A stretch of 64,000 bases of DNA from Amycolatopsis regifaucium (GTDB lineage: Bacteria > Actinomycetota > Actinomycetes > Mycobacteriales > Pseudonocardiaceae), in assembly GCF_001613935.1 (NCBI RefSeq), contig NZ_LQCI01000034.1, positions 473,031-537,030 of the forward strand, read 5' to 3'. Both the position numbers and the translations under genes were made by a program. Positions 26,872-36,018 of this stretch are shown piece by piece. The notes under the pieces are model-generated. The model was not told where the DNA came from and ran no database searches. It saw nothing but the letters and a program-made list of their open reading frames with translations. Each line of letters begins with the position of its first letter. Position 1 is the first letter of the stretch.

Positions 26872-28342
26872 GCGCGCTCGCCGCCCAGGCGTGCGTGGGT
26901 TCCGTGCGGCCACGCAGCTCGAGTTCCGCGAACGGCTCCCAGTGCGAGCGTTCGCTTTCCAGCGCCGCCTTGAGCACCGCTTCGCTCGCCAGGATGCGGC
27001 CTTCGGCGGATTTCGCGTACTCGGTCAGGCGCGCGGCCTCGTTCACCGCGTCGCCGATGACGGTGTACTCGAACCGGGTGCTGGTACCCAGCTGACCGGC
27101 GAAGACCCGCCCGCTCGCGACCCCGATGCCGAGGTCCAGCTCGCCGGTCTCCTGGACGGCGTCCCGGATCGCCCGCGCGGCCGAAAGCGCGGCCGTGGGC
27201 GCGTCCGCGAGCCGGGTCGGCGCGCCGAAGACGCAGAGCGCGGCGTCACCCTGGAACTTGTTGACCAGCCCGCCGCGCGCCCCGACGGCGTGCACGACGC
27301 TGCTGAAGAACCGGTTGAGCATCTTCACCAGGTCTTCGGGCGGGGTCCGGCTCGCCAAGGCCGTCGAATCGACGACGTCGACGAACAGCGCCGTCACCTC
27401 GCGCACGTCACCCGAAAGGGAGGCGCCGTACTCGAGGGCGTGCCGGGCGACCTCGTCCCCGACGTGCCTGCCGAAGAGGTCGCGCATCCGTTCCTGCTCG
27501 CGCAGCCCGGCGGCGAGGTCGTTGACCGAACTCTGCAGCAGGCCGATCTCGCTGGAGTCGTCGACGTCGACCACGATCTCCTTGTTGCCGCGCGCGATCT
27601 CGTCGAGCGCGACGCGGAGCCGGTGCAGCGGGGTCGCCACGGCCTTCGCGAGCAAGCCCGTGCCTATCGCGCCGACGCTCAGCCCGATCACCGAAAGCAT
27701 GATCAGGCTCGCGACGTGGTCACCCTTACCGAAGTCCGGCGGCGTGGCCACCAGCAGCACCCCGAGGAACGGGACGCCGCTCGCCAGCGACCAGGTGACG
27801 ACCACCCTGGTCCGCACGGTGACCCGGAGCGTCCCCTTCGGCGGGGTGACCTTGAGCGCGATCGTCATCACCGGACGCGCGACCCATTCCGCGGCGAGAT
27901 AGGTGAGGCCGACCGTGGTCAGCCCGCCGAGCCCGATGACCAGCGCCATCCCGAGGGAATCCGCCCACGACCCGAGCACCCTGGCGAGTGAGCCGAGCAC
28001 GACCGTCGAGATCAGCCAGAGGGTCCCGCTGACGATCGCCATGTCGACCGGGAGCCGCAGCGCCCGCTCGGCCTCGGCCTTCGTCGGCGGGCGGCCGAAG
28101 ACGAACCAGACCGCCGTGCGCCGCTGCAGCCACGCCGTCCACAGGGTGCCCACCACCAGCGACAGCGCCACGATCCCGGCGGCGGTGACCGAGAGGATCC
28201 AGCCGCGGTCGCCGACCTCGCTCGGCAGGCCCTGCACGAGCAGCAGCAACGCCACGACGCCGGCACCGCACACGCTGGAGCCGATGCCGAGCGCGGCGAA
28301 GCCCAGGCTGGTCCTGAGCACCAGCCGGAACCGGCTCGACAT
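26858..28342 (-). CDS. Membrane class III adenylate/guanylate cyclase with HAMP domain
   Basis: A 494-residue protein: six membrane helices (about 1-235), a HAMP linker (about 235-300) and a class III cyclase domain (about 310-480). Metal aspartates are in FVDVVDST, the purine-binding Lys in NKFQGDAAL, and the GDAVNEAARL motif carries the transition-state Asn/Arg. The layout resembles the mycobacterial Rv1318c-Rv1320c/Rv3645 group. It makes cAMP or cGMP. ATG at 28342 is the first plausible start, since upstream frame content looks non-coding. Confidence 0.9.
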   Translation of the reverse strand: MSSRFRLVLRTSLGFAALGIGSSVCGAGVVALLLLVQGLPSEVGDRGWILSVTAAGIVALSLVVGTLWTAWLQRRTAVWFVFGRPPTKAEAERALRLPVDMAIVSGTLWLISTVVLGSLARVLGSWADSLGMALVIGLGGLTTVGLTYLAAEWVARPVMTIALKVTPPKGTLRVTVRTRVVVTWSLASGVPFLGVLLVATPPDFGKGDHVASLIMLSVIGLSVGAIGTGLLAKAVATPLHRLRVALDEIARGNKEIVVDVDDSSEIGLLQSSVNDLAAGLREQERMRDLFGRHVGDEVARHALEYGASLSGDVREVTALFVDVVDSTALASRTPPEDLVKMLNRFFSSVVHAVGARGGLVNKFQGDAALCVFGAPTRLADAPTAALSAARAIRDAVQETGELDLGIGVASGRVFAGQLGTSTRFEYTVIGDAVNEAARLTEYAKSAEGRILASEAVLKAALESERSHWEPFAELELRGRTEPTHAWAASALSPE

Positions 28343-28426
28343 CGTCTTCCCACGCACCCGGTGATCGTAGGACCTCCGGCGGAAAACGGTTGGCCAGTTC
28401 TCGCGTGCGGTGGCTACCTTGCAGAC

Positions 28427-28927
28427 ATGGAACCGCTGGGCCAGGACGAGATCAGAGCGTCCTTCGTGAACTGCACGCGTGGCGAGGCCAAGGGGGTCAC
28501 CCTGCCCGCCAGGCCCGACGAGATCCCTTGGGAGAAAAGGGAATTCCTCGGCTGGCGCGATCCGAAGGCGGCTTCCCGCGCGTATCTCGTGCTGCCTTAC
28601 CAAGGGGAAATCGTCGGCCTGTCCCTTCGCGCCGCGCCCCGGCCGAAGGGCCGTGTCCTGCTGAGCAACATGTGCGGCCTGTGCACGACGACACATCCGC
28701 TGTCCGACATCGCGTTGTTCTCCGGCCGCCGCGCGGGGAAACCCGGGCGCGAGGGGAACACGCTCGGCATCTACGCGTGCGCGAATCTGGCGTGCAGCCA
28801 GTACATCCGCGGCGAACTGACGTCGGACGTGCCGCAGCCGTTCGAGTCCCTGACGCTGGAGGAACGCGTCTTCCGGCTGGAGGACAAACTGCACCGGTTC
28901 GTGGAACGAGTACTGGAGTCACGCTGA
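28427..28927 (+). CDS. FBP-domain (EF-G-binding, treble-clef zinc finger) protein
   Basis: The 166-residue product matches the FBP/FusB C-terminal treble-clef domain. Zinc cysteines are in MCGLCTTTHP and ACANLACSQYI. Proteins of this family bind elongation factor G; FusB frees EF-G stalled on the ribosome by fusidic acid. The chosen ATG is close to the divergent cyclase start (85 bp). Whether it gives fusidane tolerance here is not known. Confidence 0.85.
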   Translation: MEPLGQDEIRASFVNCTRGEAKGVTLPARPDEIPWEKREFLGWRDPKAASRAYLVLPYQGEIVGLSLRAAPRPKGRVLLSNMCGLCTTTHPLSDIALFSGRRAGKPGREGNTLGIYACANLACSQYIRGELTSDVPQPFESLTLEERVFRLEDKLHRFVERVLESR

Positions 28928-28934
28928 CGCGCCC

Positions 28935-28976
28935 GGCGGTAGAACGCATTCAGAGGACTAAATGCGTTCTACCGCC
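28935..28976. repeat. Family A inverted repeat, copy 2
   Basis: Perfect 16-bp arms (28935-28950 and 28961-28976) flank the 10-nt loop CAGAGGACTA. It lies between the convergent FBP and methyltransferase genes, with the same core as the copies at 9.3 and 62.0 kb. Confidence 0.85.
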
Positions 28977-28978
28977 CC

Positions 28979-29794
28979 TCAGAACCGGAACCGCAGGATG
29001 CGTCCCATCTTCTTGAAGGCCGGGATCAGCCCCACGAGCCACAACTGCGCCCGCATCGACGCCGAGAGACGCTCCTTCGCCTCAGGCGTCGCGTAGTCCG
29101 TCGCGTCGAGCTTCGTGACCAGCGTCAGCCCGAGCCGTTCCAGCTCGGAGATTTCGTCGATGCCCCAGTACAGCGTCGCGTTCGCCTTCCGGACCACGGG
29201 ATTCAGCTTCTGCAGCTTGATGCCGAGCCTGCTGAAGGTGTCGAAGACCATCTCGCCGCCCTGCGGGAAGTGCGCGATCAACCGCCTCAGCAGCTCTTCG
29301 CCTTCGGACGGCCGCAGATACATCGTCAGCCCCTCCGCGATCACCAGACCGGGTTTGTCCGACGGGATCTCGTCGATCCACCCGAAGTCGGTCACCGACG
29401 AGCCGATGGTCCGATATCCCTCCCGGTCCGGATAGATCCGGCCGCGCAGGTCGACGACGTCGGGGTAGTCGACGTCGAACCAGCGCACCGAGGGCGGCGG
29501 GTCGACGCGGTGGACACGGCTGTCCATTCCGCAGCCGAGGTGCACGACCGTCGCGTCCGGATGCTTCCGGAGGAAGTCCGCCGCCCACTCGTCCATCGGC
29601 TTGGCCCGCAGCGCGACGGTCAAGCCCATGTCGGGGGTGACGCCGAGTTTCGAGAAGTCGTAGTCGATTTGCTTCACGGCCTCGTCGGCGGCCTGGTCAC
29701 CGAGGATCGGCCGGGCACTGCGGGCGTCGAGCGCACGGCCGTACAGCGTGGCCAGCATCGTCGCCTTCTCTTCGGTGAATCGGACCTTCTCCAC
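28979..29794 (-). CDS. Class I SAM-dependent methyltransferase, LCM/PPM type
   Basis: 271 residues matching the leucine carboxyl methyltransferase-like (LCMT/TcmP) family. It has motif I VVHLGCGMDSRVHRV, the acidic FDVDYPDVVDLR region and VIAEGLTMYL. Such enzymes methylate carboxylates or small molecules, often secondary metabolites. GTG start with AGGGGCG upstream. It stands alone. Substrate unknown. Confidence 0.85.
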   Translation of the reverse strand: MEKVRFTEEKATMLATLYGRALDARSARPILGDQAADEAVKQIDYDFSKLGVTPDMGLTVALRAKPMDEWAADFLRKHPDATVVHLGCGMDSRVHRVDPPPSVRWFDVDYPDVVDLRGRIYPDREGYRTIGSSVTDFGWIDEIPSDKPGLVIAEGLTMYLRPSEGEELLRRLIAHFPQGGEMVFDTFSRLGIKLQKLNPVVRKANATLYWGIDEISELERLGLTLVTKLDATDYATPEAKERLSASMRAQLWLVGLIPAFKKMGRILRFRF

Positions 29795-29871
29795 CGCACG
29801 CCCCTATCAGAAGTTTCACAACCTTCTGAAAACTCTACTCGCCAGACGCTGTGTTCGCCATCAAGGAAGCG

Positions 29872-30576
29872 TCAATCCCGAGCGGTGTAGTCGTGGACGT
29901 AGGTCTTCGCGTCGAGCAAATGCTTCCGGGTGATCTCCCGTGCGGCGGCCGCGTCCGAGCGGCGGACCGCTTCGAGGATCGCGCGGTGCTCGTCGACGGC
30001 TTTGCGGATCTGGCCGGGAAGCCGCAGCGCCGCCCGCCGTTCCTCGCCGACCAGCGAAAGCACCGAACGCAGCAGATCGGTGACGTCGTCGTTGCCCGCG
30101 TTGCCGGCGATCACCCGATGGAATTCCGCGTCGGCCGCGATCACGCGCAGCATGTCGCCGTCGGCCGCGGCCTGCTCCATCTCGTCGACGGTGCTCTCCA
30201 GCCGGGCGAGCACCCGCGGCGTGTGCTGGAGCGCGAGTCGCTCGGCGAGCGTCGGTTCGACGGTGGTCCGCAGGTCGAACAGCTTCTCGACCAGCTGCTC
30301 GTGTTCGGAAAACCAGCCGCGCAGCGGTTGTTCGCCGAGGTTCTCGCGGACGTACGTGCCCGAACCCGGCCGCACCTGCACGTAGCCGATGGAGTCCAGC
30401 ACCCGCAACGCCTGCCGTAGCGAACCGCGGCTGATTCCGAGCTGCTCGCAGAGCGCCCGTTCGGCGGGCAGCCTCGACCCGGCGGGAAGCCTGCCCGAGT
30501 CGATCATCGAGCGCAGATGATCGACCGTCGCGCTCCACACCTGCTCCGCGCGGACTTCGCGCTCGTCGTCGGCCAC
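29872..30576 (-). CDS. GntR-family regulator, FadR subfamily (FCD domain)
   Basis: 234 residues: an N-terminal winged HTH (LPAERALCEQLGISRGSLRQALRVLDSIGYVQVRPGSGTYV) and an all-helical FCD ligand domain with the metal-binding His pattern EFHRVIAGNAGN. Members repress catabolic genes for organic acids or sugars. No obvious catabolic neighbour is present, so the target is unknown. GTG start after a GGATGGGG stretch. Confidence 0.9.
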   Translation of the reverse strand: MADDEREVRAEQVWSATVDHLRSMIDSGRLPAGSRLPAERALCEQLGISRGSLRQALRVLDSIGYVQVRPGSGTYVRENLGEQPLRGWFSEHEQLVEKLFDLRTTVEPTLAERLALQHTPRVLARLESTVDEMEQAAADGDMLRVIAADAEFHRVIAGNAGNDDVTDLLRSVLSLVGEERRAALRLPGQIRKAVDEHRAILEAVRRSDAAAAREITRKHLLDAKTYVHDYTARD

Positions 30577-30641
30577 GGCCCCATCCTCGCAGGTTCGGCG
30601 AACCGGTCGGGATTGTCGGTGGCCGGTGTCATCATCGGACG

Positions 30642-31280
30642 ATGACTGGGGTGGCAGGGTTGATCAAGGCATGGGTGCACGGCTGGGCGCTTTCCCGCGG
30701 CGTCGGCCTCCCGGTGGCCGAACCGGACGGTTACCGGCTCGACGTCGGCCGTCCGGGGCATCGCGTGAGATACGTGCTGGCGGACGCGGAGTCGGCCGCT
30801 CGCCGGGCTCGCGCGCTGACCGAGCCCGGCACGTGGCTGAAGGTGAGTGGTTCCCGTGAAGAGGTGGCGGAGACGGTGCCGCCGAACTGGAAGGTCGGCC
30901 CACCGGAGTACCTGATGAGCACTCCGCTCGCGATGCGGCCCGTCATGGCCGCGCCCGAGCCGTACCGGGCGGAACTGGTCGGCGACGGCGTCGTCACCGA
31001 CGTCGTGGTGCGCGCGCCCGACGGCTCGCGTGCCGCGACCGGCCGGGTCGCGATCGCCGGCGGCACGGCGGTGGTCGATCAGGTGGTGACGGAGCCCGAG
31101 CATCAGCGGCGCGGGCTGGGCCGGTTCGTCATGCGACGGCTCGACGAAGTGGCGGTCGCCGCCGGGGCGGAACGAGCGGTCCTGGTGGCGACGGAAGAGG
31201 GGCGGGCGCTGTACCTGGCGCTCGGCTGGACGGTCGCCGCGGAGATCACCGCGGCCCATCTACCGGAGGAGAACTCATGA
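30642..31280 (+). CDS. GNAT family N-acetyltransferase
   Basis: 212 residues. The C-terminal GNAT core contains the acetyl-CoA pyrophosphate loop PEHQRRGLGRFVMRRL. The N-terminal 90 residues form an extra domain. The stop overlaps the VOC gene start (ATGA), so the two are coupled. Acceptor unknown. Confidence 0.85.
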   Translation: MTGVAGLIKAWVHGWALSRGVGLPVAEPDGYRLDVGRPGHRVRYVLADAESAARRARALTEPGTWLKVSGSREEVAETVPPNWKVGPPEYLMSTPLAMRPVMAAPEPYRAELVGDGVVTDVVVRAPDGSRAATGRVAIAGGTAVVDQVVTEPEHQRRGLGRFVMRRLDEVAVAAGAERAVLVATEEGRALYLALGWTVAAEITAAHLPEENS

Positions 31281-31627
31281 CGGCGGTGTTCAAGGACATC
31301 TGCCTCGACGCGAACGACCACCAGGCCCTCGCCGACTGGTGGTGTGCCGCGATGGGCTACGTGCGGCCGCATCAGGAGGACCGGCCGCGGGAGTGGCCGG
31401 TCGCGATCGTCGATCCGGCCGGTCGCGGCCCGCTGATCTGGGTCAACCCGGTGCGCGAGACCAAAACCGTGAAGAACCGCATGCACATCGACGTCTTCGG
31501 CTCGACCGCCGAACTCGTCGCCGCCGGTGCGAAACTCGTGCGGGCCAGGGACGGCGAGATCGAATGGGACGTTCTCGAAGACCCGGAAGGCAACGAGTTC
31601 TGCGTGTTCGCGCCGAACGGGGCATAA
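31277..31627 (+). CDS. VOC superfamily (glyoxalase/bleomycin-resistance-like) protein
   Basis: 116 residues with the single paired beta-alpha-beta-beta-beta fold of VOC proteins; DICLDANDHQALADWWCAAMGY and DPEGNEFCVF are typical. It may bind metal or sequester a small molecule. GAGGAG precedes the ATG. It is translationally coupled to the upstream acetyltransferase. Confidence 0.85.
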   Translation: MTAVFKDICLDANDHQALADWWCAAMGYVRPHQEDRPREWPVAIVDPAGRGPLIWVNPVRETKTVKNRMHIDVFGSTAELVAAGAKLVRARDGEIEWDVLEDPEGNEFCVFAPNGA

Positions 31628-31707
31628 CGGGCACATGAATGTTCGACTAGACACATCCAGAGCGCGAAAGGAGGTAACCCTGTTTATGGTGCGCGAGTGA
31701 GTGCTTT

Positions 31708-32469
31708 ATGACGTGGTGGCACGCGGTCCTGATCTTCATCGCGGGGCTCTGGGCGGGCACCATCAACACGGTCGTCGGTTCGGGCACGCTGGTGACGTTC
31801 CCGGTCCTGGTCGCGCTCGGCTACTCGCCGCTGACGGCGACGACGTCCAACGCGATCGGCCTCGCCCCGGGCACCGTCAGCGGGGCGATCGGCTACCGCC
31901 AAGAGCTCAAGGGCTACTGGCCGGAGGTCGTCAAACTCGCCGTGGCGTCGTTCTTCGGCGCGATCTGCGGGACGATCCTGCTGCTCTCGCTGCCCAAGGA
32001 CGCCTTCGAGACCGTCGTGCCCGCGCTGGTCGGGCTCGCGGTGGTGCTGGTGATCGTCCAGCCCCGAGTGGGCGCATGGGTCGCGAAGCGCCGCGAGGAG
32101 AACGGGAAGGTCCACAAGATCGGGCCGCTCCTGCTGTTCCTGATCTTCCTGATCGGCATCTACGGCGGATACTTCACGGCCGCGCAGGGCGTGATGATGG
32201 TCGCCGTGATGGGGATGCTGATGTCCGAGTCGCTGCAACGGCTCAACGGCGTCAAGAACGCGCTTTCCGCCGTCGTGAACATCGTCGCCGGCACGGTCTA
32301 CGCCTTCATCGCGCCCGTCAGCTGGCCGGTGGTCGCCCTGCTCGCGGTCGGGTCGACGATCGGCGGCCAGGTCGGCGCGAAGATCGGCCGCAAGCTCTCG
32401 CCGAAGGTGCTGCGCGCCGTGATCATCGTGATCGGCCTCGCCGCGATGGTGCAGTTGCTCCTCAAATAG
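31708..32469 (+). CDS. TauE/SafE family sulfite/anion exporter-like membrane protein
   Basis: 253 residues with about eight hydrophobic helices. The family pattern GTINTVVGSGTLVTFPVLVALGYSPLTATTSNA is near the N-terminus and repeats as GGYFTAAQGVMMV in the second half. TauE/SafE proteins move sulfur-containing or organic anions. No sulfur genes adjoin it, so the substrate is open. Confidence 0.9.
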   Translation: MTWWHAVLIFIAGLWAGTINTVVGSGTLVTFPVLVALGYSPLTATTSNAIGLAPGTVSGAIGYRQELKGYWPEVVKLAVASFFGAICGTILLLSLPKDAFETVVPALVGLAVVLVIVQPRVGAWVAKRREENGKVHKIGPLLLFLIFLIGIYGGYFTAAQGVMMVAVMGMLMSESLQRLNGVKNALSAVVNIVAGTVYAFIAPVSWPVVALLAVGSTIGGQVGAKIGRKLSPKVLRAVIIVIGLAAMVQLLLK

Positions 32470-32475
32470 CGGACC

Positions 32476-32534
32476 CAGTACATGATGGCCCCCTTCCTTG
32501 CGCTAGACGCAAGGAAGGGGGCCATCATGTACTG
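32476..32534. repeat. Family B long inverted repeat, copy 1
   Basis: Perfect 27-bp arms (32476-32502 and 32508-32534) with the 5-nt loop CTAGA lie between the convergent TauE and aminotransferase genes. The arms are nearly identical to the repeat at 60.5 kb. Confidence 0.9.
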
Positions 32535-32559
32535 CACCGCGACCGAGACCTTTTCGGCC

Positions 32560-33615
32560 TCAGCGTGGGAAATCTCCCGCCGCTTCGAGGAAGAGGTCGT
32601 TCTCCTCGGGCGTCCCGATGGTCACTCGCGCACCTTCGCCCGCGAACGGGCGCACGATCAGCTTCCGCTCCAGTGCGTGCTCCGCGAACGCCGTCGTCCG
32701 CTCGCCCAGCGGCAGCCAGACGAAGTTCGCCTGGGTCTCCGGAACCTCGTAACCCTTGGCCAGCAGGGCATCCCGCACGCGGGTCCGCTCGGAGACGATC
32801 TCCTTGCAGCGCTCCAGCAGTTCGTCGGCCGCGTCGAGGGAGGCGATGGCCGCCGCCTGGGCGATCATGTTCACCGAGAAGGCGACGTACACCTGCTTCA
32901 GTGCGATGGCGATCGGTTCCGGTGCCACCGCGTAACCGACGCGGAGACCCGCGAGGCCGTACGCCTTCGAAAAAGTCCGAAGCACCGCGACGTTGTCCCT
33001 GCCGCGCGCCAGTTCGACACCGTCCGGCACCTCGGTGTCGGTCACGAACTCCTTGTAGGCCTCGTCGAGCACGACGAGCACCCCGGCGGGCACGGCGTCG
33101 AGGAACCGCTCAAGCTCCGCGCGCCGCACGACCGTCCCGGTCGGGTTGTTGGGGTTGCACACGAAGACCAGCCGCGTCTTCGGCGTGATCGCGGCGAGCA
33201 TCGCGTCGAGAGCCAAGCCGTGCCCGTCCGTCAGCGGCACCTTCACGCTGACGGCGTTCGCCACCTGCGTGACGATCGGGTACGCCTCGAACGAACGCCA
33301 CGGGAAGACGACCTCGTCACCCGGTCCGCAGAGGGCCTGGATCATCTGCTGGCAAAGGGAAACCGAGCCGCAGCCGATGGCGATGCGTTCGGTCGGCTCG
33401 TGCAGTTCGCGGGCCAGCCGCTCGACGAGCCCGGACGAGGTGATGTCCGGATACCGGTTGATGCCCTGTGCCGCTTCGGCTATGGCCTGCGCCACACTCG
33501 GCAGCGGTCCACCGGGAACCTCGTTGCTCGCCAGCTTGATCGCACCCTGGATTGTCCGGCCAGGGACGTACTTCGGCAACGATTCGAGATCCGCACGCGG
33601 CGAAACAGGGGACAT
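32560..33615 (-). CDS. HisC/Pat-type PLP aminotransferase (histidinol-phosphate or aromatic amino acid)
   Basis: About 351 residues of fold-type I aminotransferase: NPNNPTGT, the acidic DEAYKEF and the PLP-lysine motif TFSKAYGLAGLRVG. The N-terminus (YVPGRTIQGAIKLASNE) and isolated position fit the second HisC-like enzyme of actinomycetes, often an aromatic/phenylalanine aminotransferase (Pat). The ATG at 33615 has TAGGAG upstream. HisC against Pat cannot be settled by eye. Confidence 0.85.
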   Translation of the reverse strand: MSPVSPRADLESLPKYVPGRTIQGAIKLASNEVPGGPLPSVAQAIAEAAQGINRYPDITSSGLVERLARELHEPTERIAIGCGSVSLCQQMIQALCGPGDEVVFPWRSFEAYPIVTQVANAVSVKVPLTDGHGLALDAMLAAITPKTRLVFVCNPNNPTGTVVRRAELERFLDAVPAGVLVVLDEAYKEFVTDTEVPDGVELARGRDNVAVLRTFSKAYGLAGLRVGYAVAPEPIAIALKQVYVAFSVNMIAQAAAIASLDAADELLERCKEIVSERTRVRDALLAKGYEVPETQANFVWLPLGERTTAFAEHALERKLIVRPFAGEGARVTIGTPEENDLFLEAAGDFPR

Positions 33616-33712
33616 CTTCGGCGCTCCTACTTCTGGGGGACGGCTCCGACACCGTATCCTCCCGCGCCGGGGCAAGCCCCGAATATTTACCTAAGAGTGG
33701 TCTGATGGAGGA

Positions 33713-34345
33713 ATGACCCTGACGACCACCGTGGAACATCAGCACGTCGACGGCCACACGCTGCGCCTGACCTTCGCCGAACCGGAAGGCGTCGTCCGTG
33801 GCGGACTCGTCGTGTTGCACGAAGAGGCCGAAGAGGTCGAAGAGGGTTTGGGCCTGTTGCTGGCGGGTCTCGCCGGCGAAGGCTGGCTCACCGTCACCCC
33901 GCATCTCGATCGCGACGACCTCACGCAGCGGGACCTGCTCGACGCCACCGACGCGACGCTCGCCTGGCTGTCCGAGCGCGGTGTCCAGGCGGATCTCGTC
34001 GGTGTCGTCGGTTTCGACCTCGGCGGGACGGCGGCGCTGGTCGTCGCGTCGAACCGCAGACTGGGCGCGGCGGTGAGCGTCGGCGGGCAGGGGGTCGCCG
34101 AATTGCCGGTCCTCGTCGAGATCGCGGGACGGCTGACCAGCCCATGGCTCGGTATGTACGGTGACGCGGGTGACGAGGCCGGAGGCGCCCAGTTCGAGCA
34201 GTTGCGCGACGCGGCGGCCTCGGCGGGGGTCGCGACGGACGTCGTCCGCTACCCAGGTGCCAACCACCGCTTCGACGCCGACCCCGACGCGGCCGCGGAG
34301 GCCTGGCAGCGCACGCTGAATTGGTTCGACGCCCACCTGCGCTGA
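33713..34345 (+). CDS. Dienelactone hydrolase-like alpha/beta hydrolase with Asp at the nucleophile position
   Basis: 210 residues of the dienelactone hydrolase fold. The nucleophile elbow reads GFDLGG (Asp102), where the family usually has a Cys (GxCxGG). Asp151 (MYGDAGDE) and His185 (GANHRFD) sit where the other triad residues belong, and a Glu follows VVLH as in DLH. Either it is a variant hydrolase using Asp or it is inactive. It starts 50 bp before a type VII-type gene set but is not clearly part of it. Confidence 0.72.
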   Translation: MTLTTTVEHQHVDGHTLRLTFAEPEGVVRGGLVVLHEEAEEVEEGLGLLLAGLAGEGWLTVTPHLDRDDLTQRDLLDATDATLAWLSERGVQADLVGVVGFDLGGTAALVVASNRRLGAAVSVGGQGVAELPVLVEIAGRLTSPWLGMYGDAGDEAGGAQFEQLRDAAASAGVATDVVRYPGANHRFDADPDAAAEAWQRTLNWFDAHLR

Positions 34346-34393
34346 CTCCATCCGCGCTAACATTCCCCTTCAGATGTGACAGGGGAGGGTCAA

Positions 34394-34873
34394 ATGGCAC
34401 AGTCACCCAAGGTGCCCGTGACGCCACAAGCCGCGTTCGGTGCTTCGTCACCGGCCTTGGCGCCGGTGGCGGGTCAGATCCGGGACACCAAGACCGATGC
34501 CAAGAAGGGGACCGTCAAGGTCACCGAAGACGCCGCCAAAAAGCTCGTCGACGCGCTGCTGAAGGCACGTCACGAACTCAACGCGCTGATCAAGGACTCG
34601 ACGGAGTTCAAGGCGCCCCTGAAACTGGGCGACAACCTCGTCGGGCACACGATGAGCGAACGCTTCCAAGGTGCCGCGACGGAGGGGACCGAAGCCGCCG
34701 TGCCCGTCCTCGACGACTTCGCCAAGGTGCTCAAGGACTTCCAGCTCACCGTGATGGCGGCGCGGAAGATGTACGTCGCCGCGGACGAGGAAGGCCAGGA
34801 GCAGCTCGAGCGGGTCGCGCGCCGGTTCGACATGGAGGACCTGGTCGAACCCGAGCGGAAGGACGAGCGCTGA
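34394..34873 (+). CDS. PE-like helical protein of the second type VII gene set
   Basis: 159 residues, mostly helical. It carries YVAAD, a YxxxD export motif, at about residue 130 and has an acidic C-terminus. Start chosen at the ATG after AGGGGAGGG. The stop overlaps the next ATG (TGATG). Order and motif match the 143-residue protein at 17195-17626, so it probably pairs with the PPE-like protein that follows. Confidence 0.65.
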   Translation: MAQSPKVPVTPQAAFGASSPALAPVAGQIRDTKTDAKKGTVKVTEDAAKKLVDALLKARHELNALIKDSTEFKAPLKLGDNLVGHTMSERFQGAATEGTEAAVPVLDDFAKVLKDFQLTVMAARKMYVAADEEGQEQLERVARRFDMEDLVEPERKDER

Positions 34874-36018
34874 TGCGCATCATGCCGACGCCGTGGCCGC
34901 CGCCCGAGCCGGAGCCCCAGCCGGGTCCCGAGCACCTCAACGCCGACATCGATTGGATGAGCTACTCGCATCGAGAGCTCTACGAGATGGTCCACAACGA
35001 GCTGGACCTGGCAGGCGCGGAATCCGTCGCCGCGCAGTGGGCGAAGATCAGCGCGTTCCTGGACAGAGTCGGCTCCGAGCTCAGGGCGGCCATCGTCGCC
35101 ACCGCCGACGGCTGGACCGGCGAGGGCGCGGACAGGGCTCGTGACGCCGCGATCAAACTCGTCGACTGGGCAGGCGAGACCGGCTGGCGCGCTGAGAACG
35201 TCGCAAACTGCTTGCGCCGCCAGGCGGATATCGCCGATGCCGCGCGGCGCACGATGCCGGAGCCGCCGGGATTCTCCGCACGGCCGAAGCCGCCGGAGGT
35301 ACCGAAGCGTCGTCCCATCCCGATGTCCGATTCGACGCAGGCCATGTCGACGTCTTCGCCGCCGAAGTCCGACTTCGCGGAGGCAGGCCGGATCGTCGCC
35401 GAGCCCACCGACGAAAGCTCGCAGGATCTGCATCGCCAGGCCGCCGACGTGATGACGCGGATGCAACGGAGTTCCGGCGAGGTCTACGAGAACGTCCCCC
35501 GCTTCACTTCGTACGGCAAGCAGCCGCAGCTTCTCAAGACGCCCGAGAAGCCGGAGCCCGAACCGAAGCCCGTCCCGGAGCCGGAACCGGGGACACCGCC
35601 GGACGACTCGACGCGCAGCAGCGGGGTCGACGACGTCGCCCCGATCCAGGTGCGGGAGCCGGCCGACGCACCACGCCCGCCCGGCGCGAGCAGCGGCGCG
35701 TTCGTGCCGCCGCCGCCCGGCGCACCCGGCACCTCCGGCGGAACCCACGAGCAGCTCGGGCAGGGCGGCCGATCCGGCGTCGGCGGCTTCGGTCCGTCGG
35801 GCCAGCCCGGCCAGCTCGCCGGTGGCGGATCGCGGGCGGCGGCCGCGGGCATGGGCGGATTCGGCGGGATGCCGATGGGAATGGCGCCTCAGCAAGGCAA
35901 GCAGGACGAGGGAGAACACAAGGCGCCGGACTACCTCGTCGAGGACTCCGACGTCTGGGGGCTCGGCGGGTACGTGACTCCGCCGGTCATCGGCGAAGAC
36001 CCGAGGGGCGGCCGCTGA
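34873..36018 (+). CDS. PPE-like protein, second cluster
   Basis: 381 residues. The helical N-terminus contains ADGWTGEGADRARDAA (WxG hairpin), followed by a Pro/Glu-rich linker and a Gly-rich stretch. The C-terminus EHKAPDYLVEDSD...VTPPVIGED is clearly related to that of the PPE-like protein at 15219-17183. ATG overlaps the upstream stop, and its own stop overlaps the EspG-like start. No toxin gene follows this cluster. Confidence 0.75.
   Translation: MRIMPTPWPPPEPEPQPGPEHLNADIDWMSYSHRELYEMVHNELDLAGAESVAAQWAKISAFLDRVGSELRAAIVATADGWTGEGADRARDAAIKLVDWAGETGWRAENVANCLRRQADIADAARRTMPEPPGFSARPKPPEVPKRRPIPMSDSTQAMSTSSPPKSDFAEAGRIVAEPTDESSQDLHRQAADVMTRMQRSSGEVYENVPRFTSYGKQPQLLKTPEKPEPEPKPVPEPEPGTPPDDSTRSSGVDDVAPIQVREPADAPRPPGASSGAFVPPPPGAPGTSGGTHEQLGQGGRSGVGGFGPSGQPGQLAGGGSRAAAAGMGGFGGMPMGMAPQQGKQDEGEHKAPDYLVEDSDVWGLGGYVTPPVIGEDPRGGR

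Noticed and set aside
33660..33700. TACCTAAGAGTGG match to the repeat tail at 60.6 kb
   Set aside because: Only about 13 bases agree and the flanks do not. Treated as chance or a very decayed copy.
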